A stretch of 64,000 nt of DNA from Cypionkella sp. (GCA_023255415.1 JALRIN010000007.1:1-64000); one strand, 5' to 3'; shown: positions 36,086 to 46,749, counted from the stretch's first letter. Numbers and translations are program-made. The notes: a model not told the origin generated them from the letters alone.

Positions 36086-36925
36086 TTAAGCTTTGCCCGC
36101 CTTTGCCGCCTTTTCTTCGGCCTTGGCGCGGTTCCAAAGCGCGTCCATCTCGGCCAGATCGCTTTGCGACGGGCTGCGACCAGCTTCGGCCAGAAAATCC
36201 TCGATCCGGCCAAAGCGGCGGCTGAATTTGGCATTTGTCGCCCGCAGCGCCGCTTCGGGGTCGATCTGCAGATGTCGCGCCAGATTGGCCATCACAAACA
36301 GCAGATCGCCAAATTCTTCCTCGACCTCGGCTTGGGTCAGGCTGTCGCGCGCCTCGACCAATTCGGCGACCTCTTCGGTCAGCTTGGCCAGAACTTCATC
36401 GGTGCTGGGCCAGTCAAAGCCCACCCGGGCCGCGCGCTTTTGCAGCTTGACCGCGCGGGTCAGCGCAGGCAGGCCAAGTGCGACACCGTCGAGCACCCGC
36501 GCCGCACCGCGTTCAGCTGCTTTGATCTGTTCCCAATCGCGGGTCTGCTGTTCGGCGGATTTATCGCGCGAGGCGTCGCCAAAGACATGCGGATGCCGCG
36601 CCACCATTTTGTCGCAAATCGCCCGAACCACATCGTCAAAGCCAAACAGCCCTGCGTCTTGTGCCATCTGGGCGTGAAACACTGCTTGAAACAGCAGATC
36701 GCCCAATTCCGCAGGCAGCTCGTCATAGGCCTTGCGCGCAATCGCATCGGCGACTTCATGCGCCTCTTCCAGCGTATAGGGCGCTATGCTGTCAAAGGTT
36801 TGCTCAATATCCCAAGGGCAGCCAGTGGCAGGGTCGCGCAACCGCCGCATGATCTCCAGCAGCCGGGGCATGCCGCCATCGGGATTCTGGATCAACGCAT
36901 CAGAAGCGGCTTTCGAAAAGGGCAT
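36086..36925 (-). CDS. mazG: Nucleoside triphosphate pyrophosphohydrolase
   Basis: A 279-aa tandem MazG-domain protein that hydrolyses NTPs to NMP and pyrophosphate. The N-terminal metal-binding helix is TLEEAHEVADAI with ELGDLLFQAVFHAQ, and the second domain has KLTEEVAELVEA and EEFGDLLFVMANLARHL. Start ATG 36925 is chosen because GAAAGGATCAGCA precedes it; a TTG at 36940 would overlap that ribosome-binding site. It is divergent from the amidohydrolase gene. Confidence 0.94.
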   Translation of the reverse strand: MPFSKAASDALIQNPDGGMPRLLEIMRRLRDPATGCPWDIEQTFDSIAPYTLEEAHEVADAIARKAYDELPAELGDLLFQAVFHAQMAQDAGLFGFDDVVRAICDKMVARHPHVFGDASRDKSAEQQTRDWEQIKAAERGAARVLDGVALGLPALTRAVKLQKRAARVGFDWPSTDEVLAKLTEEVAELVEARDSLTQAEVEEEFGDLLFVMANLARHLQIDPEAALRATNAKFSRRFGRIEDFLAEAGRSPSQSDLAEMDALWNRAKAEEKAAKAGKA

Positions 36926-36979
36926 TGCTGATCCTTTCAAGATAAGATTTGATCAAAGAGCAGTTAACAGGAGACCCCT

Positions 36980-38143
36980 ATGCCCGTCCTTAATCGTATC
37001 GCCTCTTATGCCGAGGAAATGAAGGGCTGGCGGCAGTATTTGCACGCGCATCCAGAGCTTTCCTTCGATTGTCACCAGACCGCCGCCTATATCGCGGATC
37101 GTCTGCGCGAGATTGGCGTGGATGAGATCCACACCGGCATCGCGCAAAGCGGCATTGTGGCGATCATCAACGGCCAGGGTGAGGGGCCAACCATTGGCCT
37201 GCGCGCCGATATGGACGCGCTGCCGATGCAGGAAATCACCGGGGTTGACTATGCTTCGACGGTGGCGGGCAAGATGCATGCTTGCGGCCATGATGGCCAT
37301 GTCACCATGCTGCTTGGGGCCGCGAAATATCTGGCCGAGACGCGGCGCTTTGCGGGGCGGGTGGCGCTGATCTTTCAGCCCGCCGAAGAAGATGGCGCCG
37401 GCGGCATGGTCATGGTGCAAGAGGGCATGATGGACCGCTTTGCGATTGCCAGCGTTTACGGCATTCACAATGCGCCCAATATTCCGCTGGGGCATTTTCT
37501 GACCACGCCCGGGGCGCTGATGGCCTCGGTTGACACCGCGACTGTGCGGCTGGTGGGCAAGGGCGGGCATGGCGCCAATCCGCATGAATGTATTGACCCC
37601 GTGGTGGCCTTGGTGGGCATGGTTGCCGCGGTGCAGACCATCATCCCGCGCAATGTCTTTGCGATGGATGAAGCCGTGATCTCGGTCACCATGGTGCATG
37701 CGGGCACGGCCTCGAACGTCATTCCAGAAGAAGCGATGTTTTGCGCCACCATTCGCTGCTTTAAACCCGAGGTGCGCGCCCTGTTGAAACGCCGCATCTA
37801 CGAGATCGTGGAAGGCCATGCGCTGGCCTATAATGTGCAGGCGCAGATCGACTATGACTGGGGCTATCCGGCCACGATCAACCACCCGGCCAATGCGGCC
37901 TTTGCCGCCCGTGTGGCGACCGAGATTTCGGGGCCCGATGCCGTGAACGCCAATGCAGGGCGCGAAATGGGCTCCGAGGATTTCTCTTATATGCTCGAGG
38001 CGCGGGCGGGGGCCTATCTGTTTATGGGCATCGGCCCGAATGCAGGGCTGCACCACCCCGCCTATAACTTTAACGACGAGGCCGCCCCGATTGGCGCGTC
38101 TTTCTTTGCGCGTTTGGTGGAACAGGCGCAGCCGCTGGCTTAA
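36980..38143 (+). CDS. M20 family amidohydrolase (hippurate/aminoacylase-like)
   Basis: A 387-aa metal-dependent amidohydrolase. The M20D signature is HAHPELSFDCHQTAAYIADRL. Metal ligands lie in MHACGHDGH (H100, C102, H104) and QPAEED. The dimerisation domain begins near GKGGHGANPHECIDPV, and the C-terminal ligand region is GSEDFSYML. It removes acyl groups from an N-acyl amino acid or amine that cannot be specified. It lies 67 bp upstream of a class III aminotransferase and an agmatinase, so deacylation of a polyamine-related compound is possible. Confidence 0.92.
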   Translation: MPVLNRIASYAEEMKGWRQYLHAHPELSFDCHQTAAYIADRLREIGVDEIHTGIAQSGIVAIINGQGEGPTIGLRADMDALPMQEITGVDYASTVAGKMHACGHDGHVTMLLGAAKYLAETRRFAGRVALIFQPAEEDGAGGMVMVQEGMMDRFAIASVYGIHNAPNIPLGHFLTTPGALMASVDTATVRLVGKGGHGANPHECIDPVVALVGMVAAVQTIIPRNVFAMDEAVISVTMVHAGTASNVIPEEAMFCATIRCFKPEVRALLKRRIYEIVEGHALAYNVQAQIDYDWGYPATINHPANAAFAARVATEISGPDAVNANAGREMGSEDFSYMLEARAGAYLFMGIGPNAGLHHPAYNFNDEAAPIGASFFARLVEQAQPLA

Positions 38144-38210
38144 TTTGATCAAAACTCTGGCGTTTTCGGTTTGAATGGCTATCCTTTGGCAAAATTCAAG
38201 GGAGTATGCC

Positions 38211-39608
38211 ATGCAGACCGCCACCGCCGGTGCCAACCAATCCGCCTTCGAGCTTGACCGCGCGCATGTGCTGCACCCTTGGGCAAACTTTGGCCCTTTC
38301 GAGAAGACCGGCTCTTTGGTGATCACCCGCGGGCAGGGCGCGCAGCTTTGGGATGCCGAGGGACGGCAGTATTTTGACGCCGTGGGCGGGATGTGGTGTA
38401 CCAATATCGGGCTTGGGCGGCGCGAAATGGCCGATGCGATTGCCGAACAGGCCGAGCGTTTGGCTTTTTCCAACACCTTTGTCGATATGACCAACGATCC
38501 TTCGGCGCGGCTTGCGGGCAGGCTGGCAGAGTTGGCGCCGGGCGATCTGAACCGGGTGCATTTCACCACTGGCGGCTCGACGGCGGTGGATACTGCGGTG
38601 CGGGTGGTGTCTTATTATCAGCACGCGCGCGGCTATCCCCACAAAACCGACATCGTTGCGCGCGAGCAATCCTACCACGGCTCGACCTATCTGACGCAAT
38701 CGGTGGGCAAGCGCGACGGCGACCGCATCGAAGAGTTTCGCTATAAAACCGAAGGCATCCACCATCTGCGCTGCCCCAACCCCTATCGCCGTCCCGAAGG
38801 CATGACCGAAGCGCAGTTCTGCGACGATCTTGTGGCAGAATTCGAGGCGCTGATTGCGCGTGTGGGGGCTGACCGCATCGGCGGTTTTATTGCCGAACCG
38901 ATCCAAGCCTCTGGCGGCATTATCATTCCGCCCGAAGGCTATCTGTTTCGCATCTGGAAAATCTGCCAACAGCACGAGATTTTGTTCATCGCCGACGAGG
39001 TTGTCACCGCCTTTGGCCGACTTGGCCATTGGTTTGCCAGCCTTGCCGAATTTGGCGTGCAGCCTGATATGATCACCTCGGCCAAGGGGCTGACCTCGGG
39101 CTATCTGCCTTTGGGTGCGCTGATTTTATCGGATCGGATTTGGGCGGTGATGGCCGAAGGCGGGCAGCGCTGGTTTACCACGGGGCTGACCTATTCGGGC
39201 CATCCGGTGTCTTGCGCCGCCGGCTTGAAGAACATCGAGATCATGGAGCGCGAGGGGCTTTTGGCCAATGCTACCAAGGTTGGCAGCTATTTCCAAAGCC
39301 GGATGAAGGCGCTGGAAGATCTGCCGCTGATCGGTAATGTGCGTGGTCGCGGGCTGATGCTCTGTGTCGAAAGCGTCTCGGACAAGCGTACCAAAGTGCC
39401 GTTGCCCGAGGGGGTTAACGAATCCAAGCGCATTTCGGATGTCGCAGAAAGCATGGGGCTGATCGTGCGGCCGATGGGGCATCTGAACGTGATGTCGCCG
39501 CCCTTGATCATCAGCGAAAGCGATGTCGATTTCATTGCCGAAACCCTGTCTGCCGCCATCACCCAAGTGACCGATGATCTTGTGCGCGAGGGCCTGCGGC
39601 TTGGCTAA
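38211..39608 (+). CDS. Class III pyridoxal-phosphate aminotransferase
   Basis: A 465-aa omega-aminotransferase. The PLP lysine is K292 in TSAKGLTSGYLPLGA and the cofactor aspartate is D262 in LFIADEVVTAFGR. FTTGGSTAVDTAVR marks the phosphate-binding segment. Start ATG 38211 follows AAGGGAGTATGCC. The family includes putrescine:pyruvate (SpuC), taurine and beta-alanine aminotransferases. The adjacent agmatinase makes putrescine, so a putrescine aminotransferase is the most economical guess, but substrate specificity cannot be read from the sequence. Confidence 0.88.
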   Translation: MQTATAGANQSAFELDRAHVLHPWANFGPFEKTGSLVITRGQGAQLWDAEGRQYFDAVGGMWCTNIGLGRREMADAIAEQAERLAFSNTFVDMTNDPSARLAGRLAELAPGDLNRVHFTTGGSTAVDTAVRVVSYYQHARGYPHKTDIVAREQSYHGSTYLTQSVGKRDGDRIEEFRYKTEGIHHLRCPNPYRRPEGMTEAQFCDDLVAEFEALIARVGADRIGGFIAEPIQASGGIIIPPEGYLFRIWKICQQHEILFIADEVVTAFGRLGHWFASLAEFGVQPDMITSAKGLTSGYLPLGALILSDRIWAVMAEGGQRWFTTGLTYSGHPVSCAAGLKNIEIMEREGLLANATKVGSYFQSRMKALEDLPLIGNVRGRGLMLCVESVSDKRTKVPLPEGVNESKRISDVAESMGLIVRPMGHLNVMSPPLIISESDVDFIAETLSAAITQVTDDLVREGLRLG

Positions 39609-39713
39609 GACTTGACAAAGCCGGGCGGCAAAAGGATCGTGCCGCCACCGGATCTGCTGCGTCTCCGGCCCGTTTGCGGATAAGGACGACGCTTTTTTAC
39701 ATCCGAGAGCATC

Positions 39714-40679
39714 ATGGCCTTAGAAGACGCAAAGACCGAAATCGACACCGCCTTTACGCGCAAATCGCAACGCGGTCTTGCCTTTGAGAACGCCTTTTCG
39801 GGGGCGACCTCTTTCTTGCGGCGTAGCTATACCAAGGATCTGACCGGGGTTGATCTGGCGATCACCGGGGTGGCCTTTGACCAGGCCGTGACCCACAGGA
39901 CCGGCACCCGCTTTGGCCCACGTGCGATCCGCGAGGCCAGCGCCTTGCAACCCTTTGATCCGCCTTACGGCTGGCCAACCAATCCGCTGGAAGAGATGAA
40001 CATCATCGACTACGGCGATTGCGCCTTTGATTACGCTCATACCCCCAGCTTTCCGGGGCTTTTGACCGCGCATATTCGCGGCATTCTGGCCGCGGGCGCG
40101 GGCACGGTGACATTGGGCGGCGATCATTTCATTACCCTGCCGATCCTGCGCGCCTATGCCGAGAAATTCGGCCCGATGTCGGTGATCCATTTCGATGCGC
40201 ATTCCGACCTGTGGCAAGATGATGATATGGAGCGCATCGACCACGGAACGTTTTTCTACAAGGCGGTCAAGACAGGGATTATTGACCCGAAAACCAGCGT
40301 GCAGATCGGCATTCGCACCCATTGCGACGATTATCTGGGGGTGGAATTCATCGACGCGCGCACAGTGCATGAAAAGGGTGTGGCCTATGCGGTGGCGCGG
40401 GCCAAGGCGATTGTCGGGCAGAACCCGACCTATGTGACCTTTGACATCGACTGTCTTGACCCTTCCGCCGCGCCAGGCACCGGCACGCCGGTTTGGGGGG
40501 GCTTGCACAGCTGGCAGGCAGCGGCTGCGCTGCGCGATCTGGCGGACATCAATATGGTTGGCGGCGATATTGTCGAAGTCTCGCCGGCCTATGACACCAG
40601 CGGCGCGACTGCGATTGCGGGGGCACATGTGGCGCATGAGCTGATCTGTCTTTATCACTGGGCCAAGACACAAAGATGA
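39714..40679 (+). CDS. speB: Agmatinase (ureohydrolase family)
   Basis: A 321-aa enzyme that hydrolyses agmatine to putrescine and urea. The manganese-site motifs are GGDHFITLPIL, HFDAHSDLW and FDIDCLDPSAAPGTGTP. The N-terminus has GVAFDQAVTHRTGTRFGPRAIREAS, typical of agmatinase and related guanidinohydrolases. A related guanidino-acid hydrolase activity cannot be excluded. It follows the aminotransferase by 105 bp, and its stop overlaps the DUF1499 gene (ATGA). Confidence 0.88.
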   Translation: MALEDAKTEIDTAFTRKSQRGLAFENAFSGATSFLRRSYTKDLTGVDLAITGVAFDQAVTHRTGTRFGPRAIREASALQPFDPPYGWPTNPLEEMNIIDYGDCAFDYAHTPSFPGLLTAHIRGILAAGAGTVTLGGDHFITLPILRAYAEKFGPMSVIHFDAHSDLWQDDDMERIDHGTFFYKAVKTGIIDPKTSVQIGIRTHCDDYLGVEFIDARTVHEKGVAYAVARAKAIVGQNPTYVTFDIDCLDPSAAPGTGTPVWGGLHSWQAAAALRDLADINMVGGDIVEVSPAYDTSGATAIAGAHVAHELICLYHWAKTQR

Positions 40680-41107
40680 GCAAATTCATGTGGATGCTGG
40701 GCGTTGTAGCAGTATTGGCTCTGGGTCTTATGGCCTATGTGCGCCTTGCCCCGACCAAGCCTGCAGACTGGCATCTTGATCTAACGGCGCGGCCGCCGGC
40801 AATGGCAGCCCTAAGCCCCGATCGGGTGACGGTGCTGACGGGCGGCGCCTATTGTGACCTGCTCCACGGATCTTTGGCGCGTTTGGACGCAATTGCCATG
40901 GCCACCCCGCGCACCCGCAGGTTGGCGGGATCATTGGCCGAGGGGCGGATCACCTGGGAGACCCGCAGCCTGTTCTGGGGCTTTCCCGATTACACCACCG
41001 CACAGGTGCAGGGCGAGGGTCTGGTGATCTTTGCCCGATTGCGCTTTGGCAGCTCTGATCTGGGCGTCAATGCCAGACGCCTGCGCCAATGGATTGCGCA
41101 GCTTTAG
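40676..41107 (+). CDS. DUF1499 domain protein, membrane-anchored
   Basis: A 143-aa protein with an N-terminal membrane anchor or uncleaved signal (about residues 5-24) and a DUF1499 domain. Recognisable stretches are TPRTRRLAGSLAEGRITWETRS and FWGFPDYTTAQ, and the C-terminal VNARRLRQWIAQL. No function is known to me. It overlaps speB by 4 bp, which suggests co-translation without showing a shared role. Confidence 0.82.
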   Translation: MSKFMWMLGVVAVLALGLMAYVRLAPTKPADWHLDLTARPPAMAALSPDRVTVLTGGAYCDLLHGSLARLDAIAMATPRTRRLAGSLAEGRITWETRSLFWGFPDYTTAQVQGEGLVIFARLRFGSSDLGVNARRLRQWIAQL

Positions 41108-41232
41108 GTCTTGGGCGGATTTTTGCCACGAAATATTTCACTCTGTTGCTTTGAGTAACGTAACAGGGAATACCACCCCGATGTGAAGCGGCCAAAGCGG
41201 TGTTTGGTCGGCGGCGACAATTAGGGTGGTTC

Positions 41233-41799
41233 ATGGTCCAAGGCATTTTCAAATTCAAAGCTGCCCTGCGGCTTTCTATCGTTTTGGGCTGCGCCTTGCT
41301 GGTTTCTGGCTGTGCTGCGCCAAGGCAGATGAATATGTTCGACACCGCACTCACTTCTAGCCAACCGCAAACCCCGCAACTGTCCAAAGCGATCCGCAAT
41401 GCCAAAGCGGTCAAAGCGCAGGGCAAACGGCTGTGGTGCGTGCCCTTTGCGCGCGATGCAAGCGGCGTTGATATTCGCGGCAATGCGGGCACTTGGTGGC
41501 GGCAGGCGCATAACACCTATGCGCGCGGTCACGATCCGCTGGTGGGGTCGGTCATCGCGTTTAAAGCCACGCGCAAGCTGCCGATGGGCCATGTTGCCGT
41601 TGTCTCGCAGGTGCTGTCTGACCGCGAGATTTTGGTTGATCACGCCAATTGGAGCCGCAGCAAAATATCGCTGGGCATGAAGGTGATCGATGTATCCGCC
41701 AAGGGCGATTGGTCGGCGGTGCGGGTGGCCAGCAATGGCGAAGATCTGGGCCGTGTCTATCCGGTTGACGGCTTTATCTGGTCCAGCCACCTGCAGTGA
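41233..41799 (+). CDS. CHAP-domain lipoprotein, probable peptidoglycan amidase/endopeptidase
   Basis: A 188-aa protein with a lipoprotein signal ending LLVSGC (lipid-modified C27) and a CHAP domain. The catalytic residues are probably C69 in LWCVPFAR and H120 in PMGHVAVV, with a polar residue in HANW near 136-139. CHAP enzymes cut peptidoglycan peptides. The start is ATG 41233; a GTG at 41200 would put an Arg-rich stretch before the signal. It is a single gene upstream of prfA. Confidence 0.87.
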   Translation: MVQGIFKFKAALRLSIVLGCALLVSGCAAPRQMNMFDTALTSSQPQTPQLSKAIRNAKAVKAQGKRLWCVPFARDASGVDIRGNAGTWWRQAHNTYARGHDPLVGSVIAFKATRKLPMGHVAVVSQVLSDREILVDHANWSRSKISLGMKVIDVSAKGDWSAVRVASNGEDLGRVYPVDGFIWSSHLQ

Positions 41800-41853
41800 G
41801 GCCATCGCTTCAGAGGCCTTGACCCGAGGCACGGATTTCTTCAAACCGACGCC

Positions 41854-42905
<1,052 letters not shown>

Positions 42906-42909
<4 letters not shown>

Positions 42910-43739
42910 CCGCGGCGCAGGCTTTGCGCGCGGCGGTTGTGCAGCTGACAGCGGCGGGCATCGCAGGGGCTGCACGTGATGCAAAGCTGTTGTTGGCCCA
43001 TGCGATGCAAATCGCCCCTGACCGTGTAACGCTGCATCTGCCCGATGCTATGACGCCGGATGCCTTGGCGCGGCTAGAGCTTGCGCTTAACGCGCGTGCA
43101 GCCCATCAGCCGATTGCGCAAATCACCGGCCAGCGGCTGTTTTGGGGCCGCAGCTTTGCGGTCAGCCGCGACACGCTGGACCCACGCCCCGAAACCGAGC
43201 TTTTGGTGCAAACGGCATTGGCGCAGCCGTTTGAAACGGTCTTGGATCTGGGCACAGGAACGGGCTGTATCTTATTGTCTTTGCTGGCAGATCGTCCAGA
43301 AGCGCGCGGCGTGGGCTGTGATGTTTCAGAGGCTGCTTTGGCCGTGGCCGCGCGCAATGCCCAAAGCCTTGGTGTGCAGGACCGCGCGGTGTTTGTGCTG
43401 TCGGATTGGTTTTCTGCGCTGCAGGGCCAGTTTGATCTGATCGTGTCGAACCCGCCCTATATTGCTGCGGCCGAGATGGCAGATCTGTCCTGCGATGTGC
43501 GCGACTGGGAGCCGCATCTGGCCCTGACCCCCGGCGGCGATGGCTTGCAGCCCTACCGCAGTATCGCGGCAAAAGCCGGGCCGCATCTGCGCGTATGCGG
43601 GCGGCTGATGGTGGAAATCGGCCCGACCCAAGCCGCAGCTGTTGCGGGTTTTTTCAGCCAGCACGGCTTTGATCAGGTCGCGGTTTTGCAAGATCTGGAT
43701 GGCCGCGACCGCGTGGTCTCTGCGATAAAACCGCAATAA
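42906..43739 (+). CDS. prmC: Peptide chain release factor N5-glutamine methyltransferase
   Basis: A 277-aa SAM-dependent enzyme (HemK) that methylates the GGQ glutamine of release factors. The SAM site is [16 protein letters not shown] and the catalytic NPPY motif is at 182-185. The N-terminal helical domain with [16 protein letters not shown] is typical. It overlaps prfA by 4 bp. Confidence 0.97.
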
Positions 43740-43956
43740 TTGGCGGTTTTTCCTGGCTTTTGCGCGGTGCGATTGGGTTTTAAGAAGTTTTTCCTTGTCA
43801 GCCGTGCTGCCATATGATTAGTCGTCCACACGCGGCAGCCGCGCCATCCGGCGCTGAACCGCGCAACCCCGGTCATTACCGCTTGTGCCCTTTGGGCCCA
43901 CGATCTTGCAAGGATCAGGCGTAAGCAAAACCGGATAATCTGGATCAAAGGACAAG

Positions 43957-44883
43957 ATGCGATCTTCCAAGTCACGCTCGCGTTCAAAGGCGAACCGCCC
44001 GCGCACCCTCGGCAATATCATCAACCGCGTCTTCGACAGCTCTGGCCCCGAAGGCAAGGTGCGCGGCACTCCGCAGCAGATTATCGAAAAATATCAGATG
44101 CTGGCAGGCGACGCGCAGCGGTCAAACGACCGCGTCGCGGCTGAGAACTTCTCGCAGCATGCCGAGCATTATACCCGCATGCTGGCCGAAGCGCAGCGCG
44201 AGATGGCCGCCGAGCAAGAGCAGCGCCAGCAAAGCCAGCCTGGGCCGCAAAACGGCAATGGCTATGGCGGCAACCGCAATGATCGCAATGAACGCAGCGA
44301 CTATCGCGCCGAGCGGCTCGATCAAGGCGACAGCGATCAGCCCTATGTTGGCGGTTTTGTCGGCGATGGCGACACCGGTTTGGTTGATCTGCCAGAATCG
44401 CCGCGCCCGCAACAGCAGCCTCGCCGCGACGAAAACCGTCGCGATCCGCGCCCAGAGGGGCAGCCGCGTCGTCAAGAAAACCGCCGCGATGATCGTCCCC
44501 GCGAAGAACGTACACGTGATGATCGCCAGCGTGATGACCGCCCCCGCGAAGATCGCGCGCGCGAGGACCGTCCCCGTGCTGATACCCCCCGTGTCGATAC
44601 CCCCCGTGCCGATACGCCCCGCGAAGACCGCCCGCGTGACAACCGCCGCGATCAGCAGCCGCGCAGCGAAACCCCGGCCGATCAGCCCGTGGCCGCAGCG
44701 CATTCCGTGCAAGCGCCTTTGCGCTTTGAATCGCCCGCACAATTGGTTGCACAGGTCGAGCAAGCTGCAACCGCAGCACCAAAGCCGCGCACGCCTAAGC
44801 CCGAAGGCGATGCCCCCAAGACCACCCGCGCGCCGCGTGCGCGCAAGCCCAAGGTCGAAGGCGCATCCGAGAGTGTAGAATAA
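43957..44883 (+). CDS. DUF4167 domain protein with Arg/Asp-rich repeat tract
   Basis: A 308-aa protein with a conserved N-terminal DUF4167 domain (about residues 5-85: RPRTLGNIINRVFDSSGPEGKVRGT and NFSQHAEHYTRMLAEAQREM), followed by a long disordered charged tail. Residues 178-227 are ten five-residue units of the type [D/E/A/V]-D-x-x-R. A Pro/Lys-rich basic end (PKPRTPKPEGDAPK, RAPRARKPKV) follows. The family is restricted to alphaproteobacteria; the composition suggests nucleic-acid or ribosome contact, but the function is not established. It is monocistronic with a terminator after it. Confidence 0.88.
   Translation: MRSSKSRSRSKANRPRTLGNIINRVFDSSGPEGKVRGTPQQIIEKYQMLAGDAQRSNDRVAAENFSQHAEHYTRMLAEAQREMAAEQEQRQQSQPGPQNGNGYGGNRNDRNERSDYRAERLDQGDSDQPYVGGFVGDGDTGLVDLPESPRPQQQPRRDENRRDPRPEGQPRRQENRRDDRPREERTRDDRQRDDRPREDRAREDRPRADTPRVDTPRADTPREDRPRDNRRDQQPRSETPADQPVAAAHSVQAPLRFESPAQLVAQVEQAATAAPKPRTPKPEGDAPKTTRAPRARKPKVEGASESVE
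44488..44637 (+). repeat. Ten tandem 15-bp in-frame units in the DUF4167 gene
   Basis: The units encode DDRPR, EERTR, DDRQR, DDRPR, EDRAR, EDRPR, ADTPR, VDTPR, ADTPR and EDRPR in order. DNA copies such as GATACCCCCCGTG are near-identical, so slippage or unequal exchange can change copy number without breaking the frame. Confidence 0.85.
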
Positions 44884-44885
44884 AC

Positions 44886-44912
44886 AAAAGGCCCGCAGAT
44901 CGCGGGCCTTTT
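44886..44912. terminator. Bidirectional terminator between DUF4167 gene and rsmA
   Basis: AAAAGGCCCGC pairs with GCGGGCCTTTT around a short loop. It has a T-run on either strand, begins 3 bp after the DUF4167 stop and ends 4 bp before the end of the convergent rsmA. It should stop both transcripts. Confidence 0.9.
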
Positions 44913-44916
44913 GCTT

Positions 44917-45759
44917 TTAGCCGCGCGCCACGATCAACGACAGCGCGCAGAATTTTTCCAGCGAGATTTCCTCGGCCCGCGCGGTGGGCGGGATGCCTGC
45001 CTCAAGCAGTTGCGCCTCGATCTGTGGGCCGATGCCCTTTAGGCTGGATCGCAGCATCTTGCGCCTTTGGTTAAAGCCCATCGCGGTCAGCCGCTGCAAA
45101 ATCGCCTCATCGGCGGGAAAGCGCGGCGCGGGCAGGCGGGTCAGATGCACCACGGCGGAATGGACTTTTGGCGCCGGGGTAAAGGCCTCGGGTGGCAGAT
45201 GCATGACGATCTTGGCATCGCAGCGCCATTGCGCCAGCAAAGCCAAGCGGCCGTAGTGATCGCTGCGCGGCTTGGCCACGATGCGCTCGGCCACCTCTTT
45301 TTGGAACATCAGCGTCAGGCTTTGCCAAAACGGCGGCCAGATTTGCGGCGTCAGCCAGCGGATCAACAGCTCGGTGCCGACGTTATAGGGCAGATTTGCC
45401 ACCACCCGCACCGGTGGGGTCAGATGCGCCATCACATCCACCTCTAGCGCATCGGCGTTCAGCGCTTGCAGACGGCCGGGGTAGGCGGCGGCGATCTCGT
45501 CCAAGGCGGGCATGCAGCGCGGGTCTTTTTCAATCGCCAGCACGCGCCGCGCGCCCTCGACCAGCAGACCGCGCGTCAGACCACCGGGGCCAGGGCCGAT
45601 TTCCAGCACATCACAGGCCGACAGATCCCCCGCACAGCGCGCGATTTTCGCAGTCAGGTTCAGATCCAGCAGAAAGTTCTGCCCAAGCTGTTTCTTGGCC
45701 ACCAAATCGTGGGTATTGATCACCTCGCGCAGAGGCGGCAATCCGTCTATCGTCGCCAT
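44917..45759 (-). CDS. rsmA: 16S rRNA (adenine1518/1519-N6) dimethyltransferase
   Basis: RsmA (KsgA) dimethylates two adenines of helix 45 in 16S rRNA. The 280-aa product shows [13 protein letters not shown], the SAM motif [14 protein letters not shown], the catalytic [11 protein letters not shown] and the C-terminal [14 protein letters not shown]. It is the last gene of the lptF-lptG-lptD-surA-pdxA-rsmA run on this strand; 18 bp separate it from pdxA. The order surA-pdxA-rsmA is widely conserved in proteobacteria. Confidence 0.97.
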   Translation of the reverse strand: MATIDGLPPLREVINTHDLVAKKQLGQNFLLDLNLTAKIARCAGDLSACDVLEIGPGPGGLTRGLLVEGARRVLAIEKDPRCMPALDEIAAAYPGRLQALNADALEVDVMAHLTPPVRVVANLPYNVGTELLIRWLTPQIWPPFWQSLTLMFQKEVAERIVAKPRSDHYGRLALLAQWRCDAKIVMHLPPEAFTPAPKVHSAVVHLTRLPAPRFPADEAILQRLTAMGFNQRRKMLRSSLKGIGPQIEAQLLEAGIPPTARAEEISLEKFCALSLIVARG

Positions 45760-45777
45760 TGGTCTTCCTTTTATCGG

Positions 45778-46749
45778 TTAAACAGCCCGTGCCTGCGCCA
45801 TATCTGCCGCAAGCCGCAAGGCCGCGATCAGGCTGTCTGGCTTGGCAATTCCCTTGCCCGCAATGTCAAAGGCGGTGCCATGATCGGGCGAGGTGCGCAC
45901 GAAGGGCAGGCCCAGCGTGACATTGACCCCGCCGTCGAAATCCAACGTCTTGATCGGGATAAGGGCTTGGTCGTGATACATGCAGACCGCCACGTCATAG
46001 CCTGCGCGCGCGCGGGCGTGAAACAACGTATCGGCAGAGGCGGGGCCAATCAGAGCCATGCCTTGGGCACGCAAACGGTCTAGAACCGGAGCGATCAGGT
46101 CGATTTCCTCATGCCCCATCGCGCCGCCTTCACCCGCATGCGGGTTCAGACCTGCCACGGCAATGCGTGGCTGTTTCAGGCCGAAATCGCGCTGCAAACC
46201 GGCTTGGGTGATGCGCAAGGTCTGTTCCAGCAGATCAGGCGTCAGCGCCTTGGCGACATCGGCAAGCGCTATGTGGATCGTCACTGGCACCACCCTCAGC
46301 AGAGGGCTTGCCAGCATCATCACCACAGGCACGCCACCCGCCAGATGCGCCAGAAATTCGGTATGGCCGGGAAAGGCAAAGCCCGCGCCGTCTTTCAGCG
46401 CCTTTTTGTGGATCGGCGCGGTGCAGACCCCGCCCGCCTGACCCGATTGCACCAAAGCCACCGCGCGTTCGATCACAGCGATGACATCCTTGGCATGCTC
46501 TGGCTGGGGCTGGCCAAACTGCGCTTCTGAGGCAAAGTCATGGCGCAGCACCGGCAAAGCGGCCGCCGCAACCTTCGCCGCCTGATCGGGGCTGTCAATT
46601 ATGGTAAAAGCCGCACCCTTGGGCAAATGCCGCGGATCGCCGATCCAGAACAGCGGCAGGCTATCGCCCAAAACCCGCCGTGCTGCCACCGCAAGCTCGG
46701 GCCCCACACCCGCAGGTTCGCCGCAGGTCAGCGCAATCGCCGCCGTCAT
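45778..46749 (-). CDS. pdxA: 4-hydroxythreonine-4-phosphate dehydrogenase
   Basis: PdxA oxidises 4-phosphohydroxy-L-threonine in pyridoxal-phosphate synthesis. The 323-aa protein begins with TCGEPAGVGPELA. Metal ligands lie in FPGHTEFLAHLAG and MYHDQALIPIK, and NPHAGEGGAMGHEE and GLPFVRTSPDHGTAFDIAGKG are family-specific. Its ATG overlaps the surA stop by 4 bp. Confidence 0.97.
   Translation of the reverse strand: MTAAIALTCGEPAGVGPELAVAARRVLGDSLPLFWIGDPRHLPKGAAFTIIDSPDQAAKVAAAALPVLRHDFASEAQFGQPQPEHAKDVIAVIERAVALVQSGQAGGVCTAPIHKKALKDGAGFAFPGHTEFLAHLAGGVPVVMMLASPLLRVVPVTIHIALADVAKALTPDLLEQTLRITQAGLQRDFGLKQPRIAVAGLNPHAGEGGAMGHEEIDLIAPVLDRLRAQGMALIGPASADTLFHARARAGYDVAVCMYHDQALIPIKTLDFDGGVNVTLGLPFVRTSPDHGTAFDIAGKGIAKPDSLIAALRLAADMAQARAV

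Noticed and set aside
36945..36960. TTTGATCAAA as an FNR box before the amidohydrolase
   Set aside because: The half-sites are contiguous without the 4-bp spacer required by FNR-family proteins.
43818..44069. 83-codon minus-strand frame between prmC and the DUF4167 gene
   Set aside because: It overlaps the conserved N-terminus of DUF4167 in antisense and lacks a convincing ribosome-binding site. The downstream part in the gap could be real, but nothing supports it.
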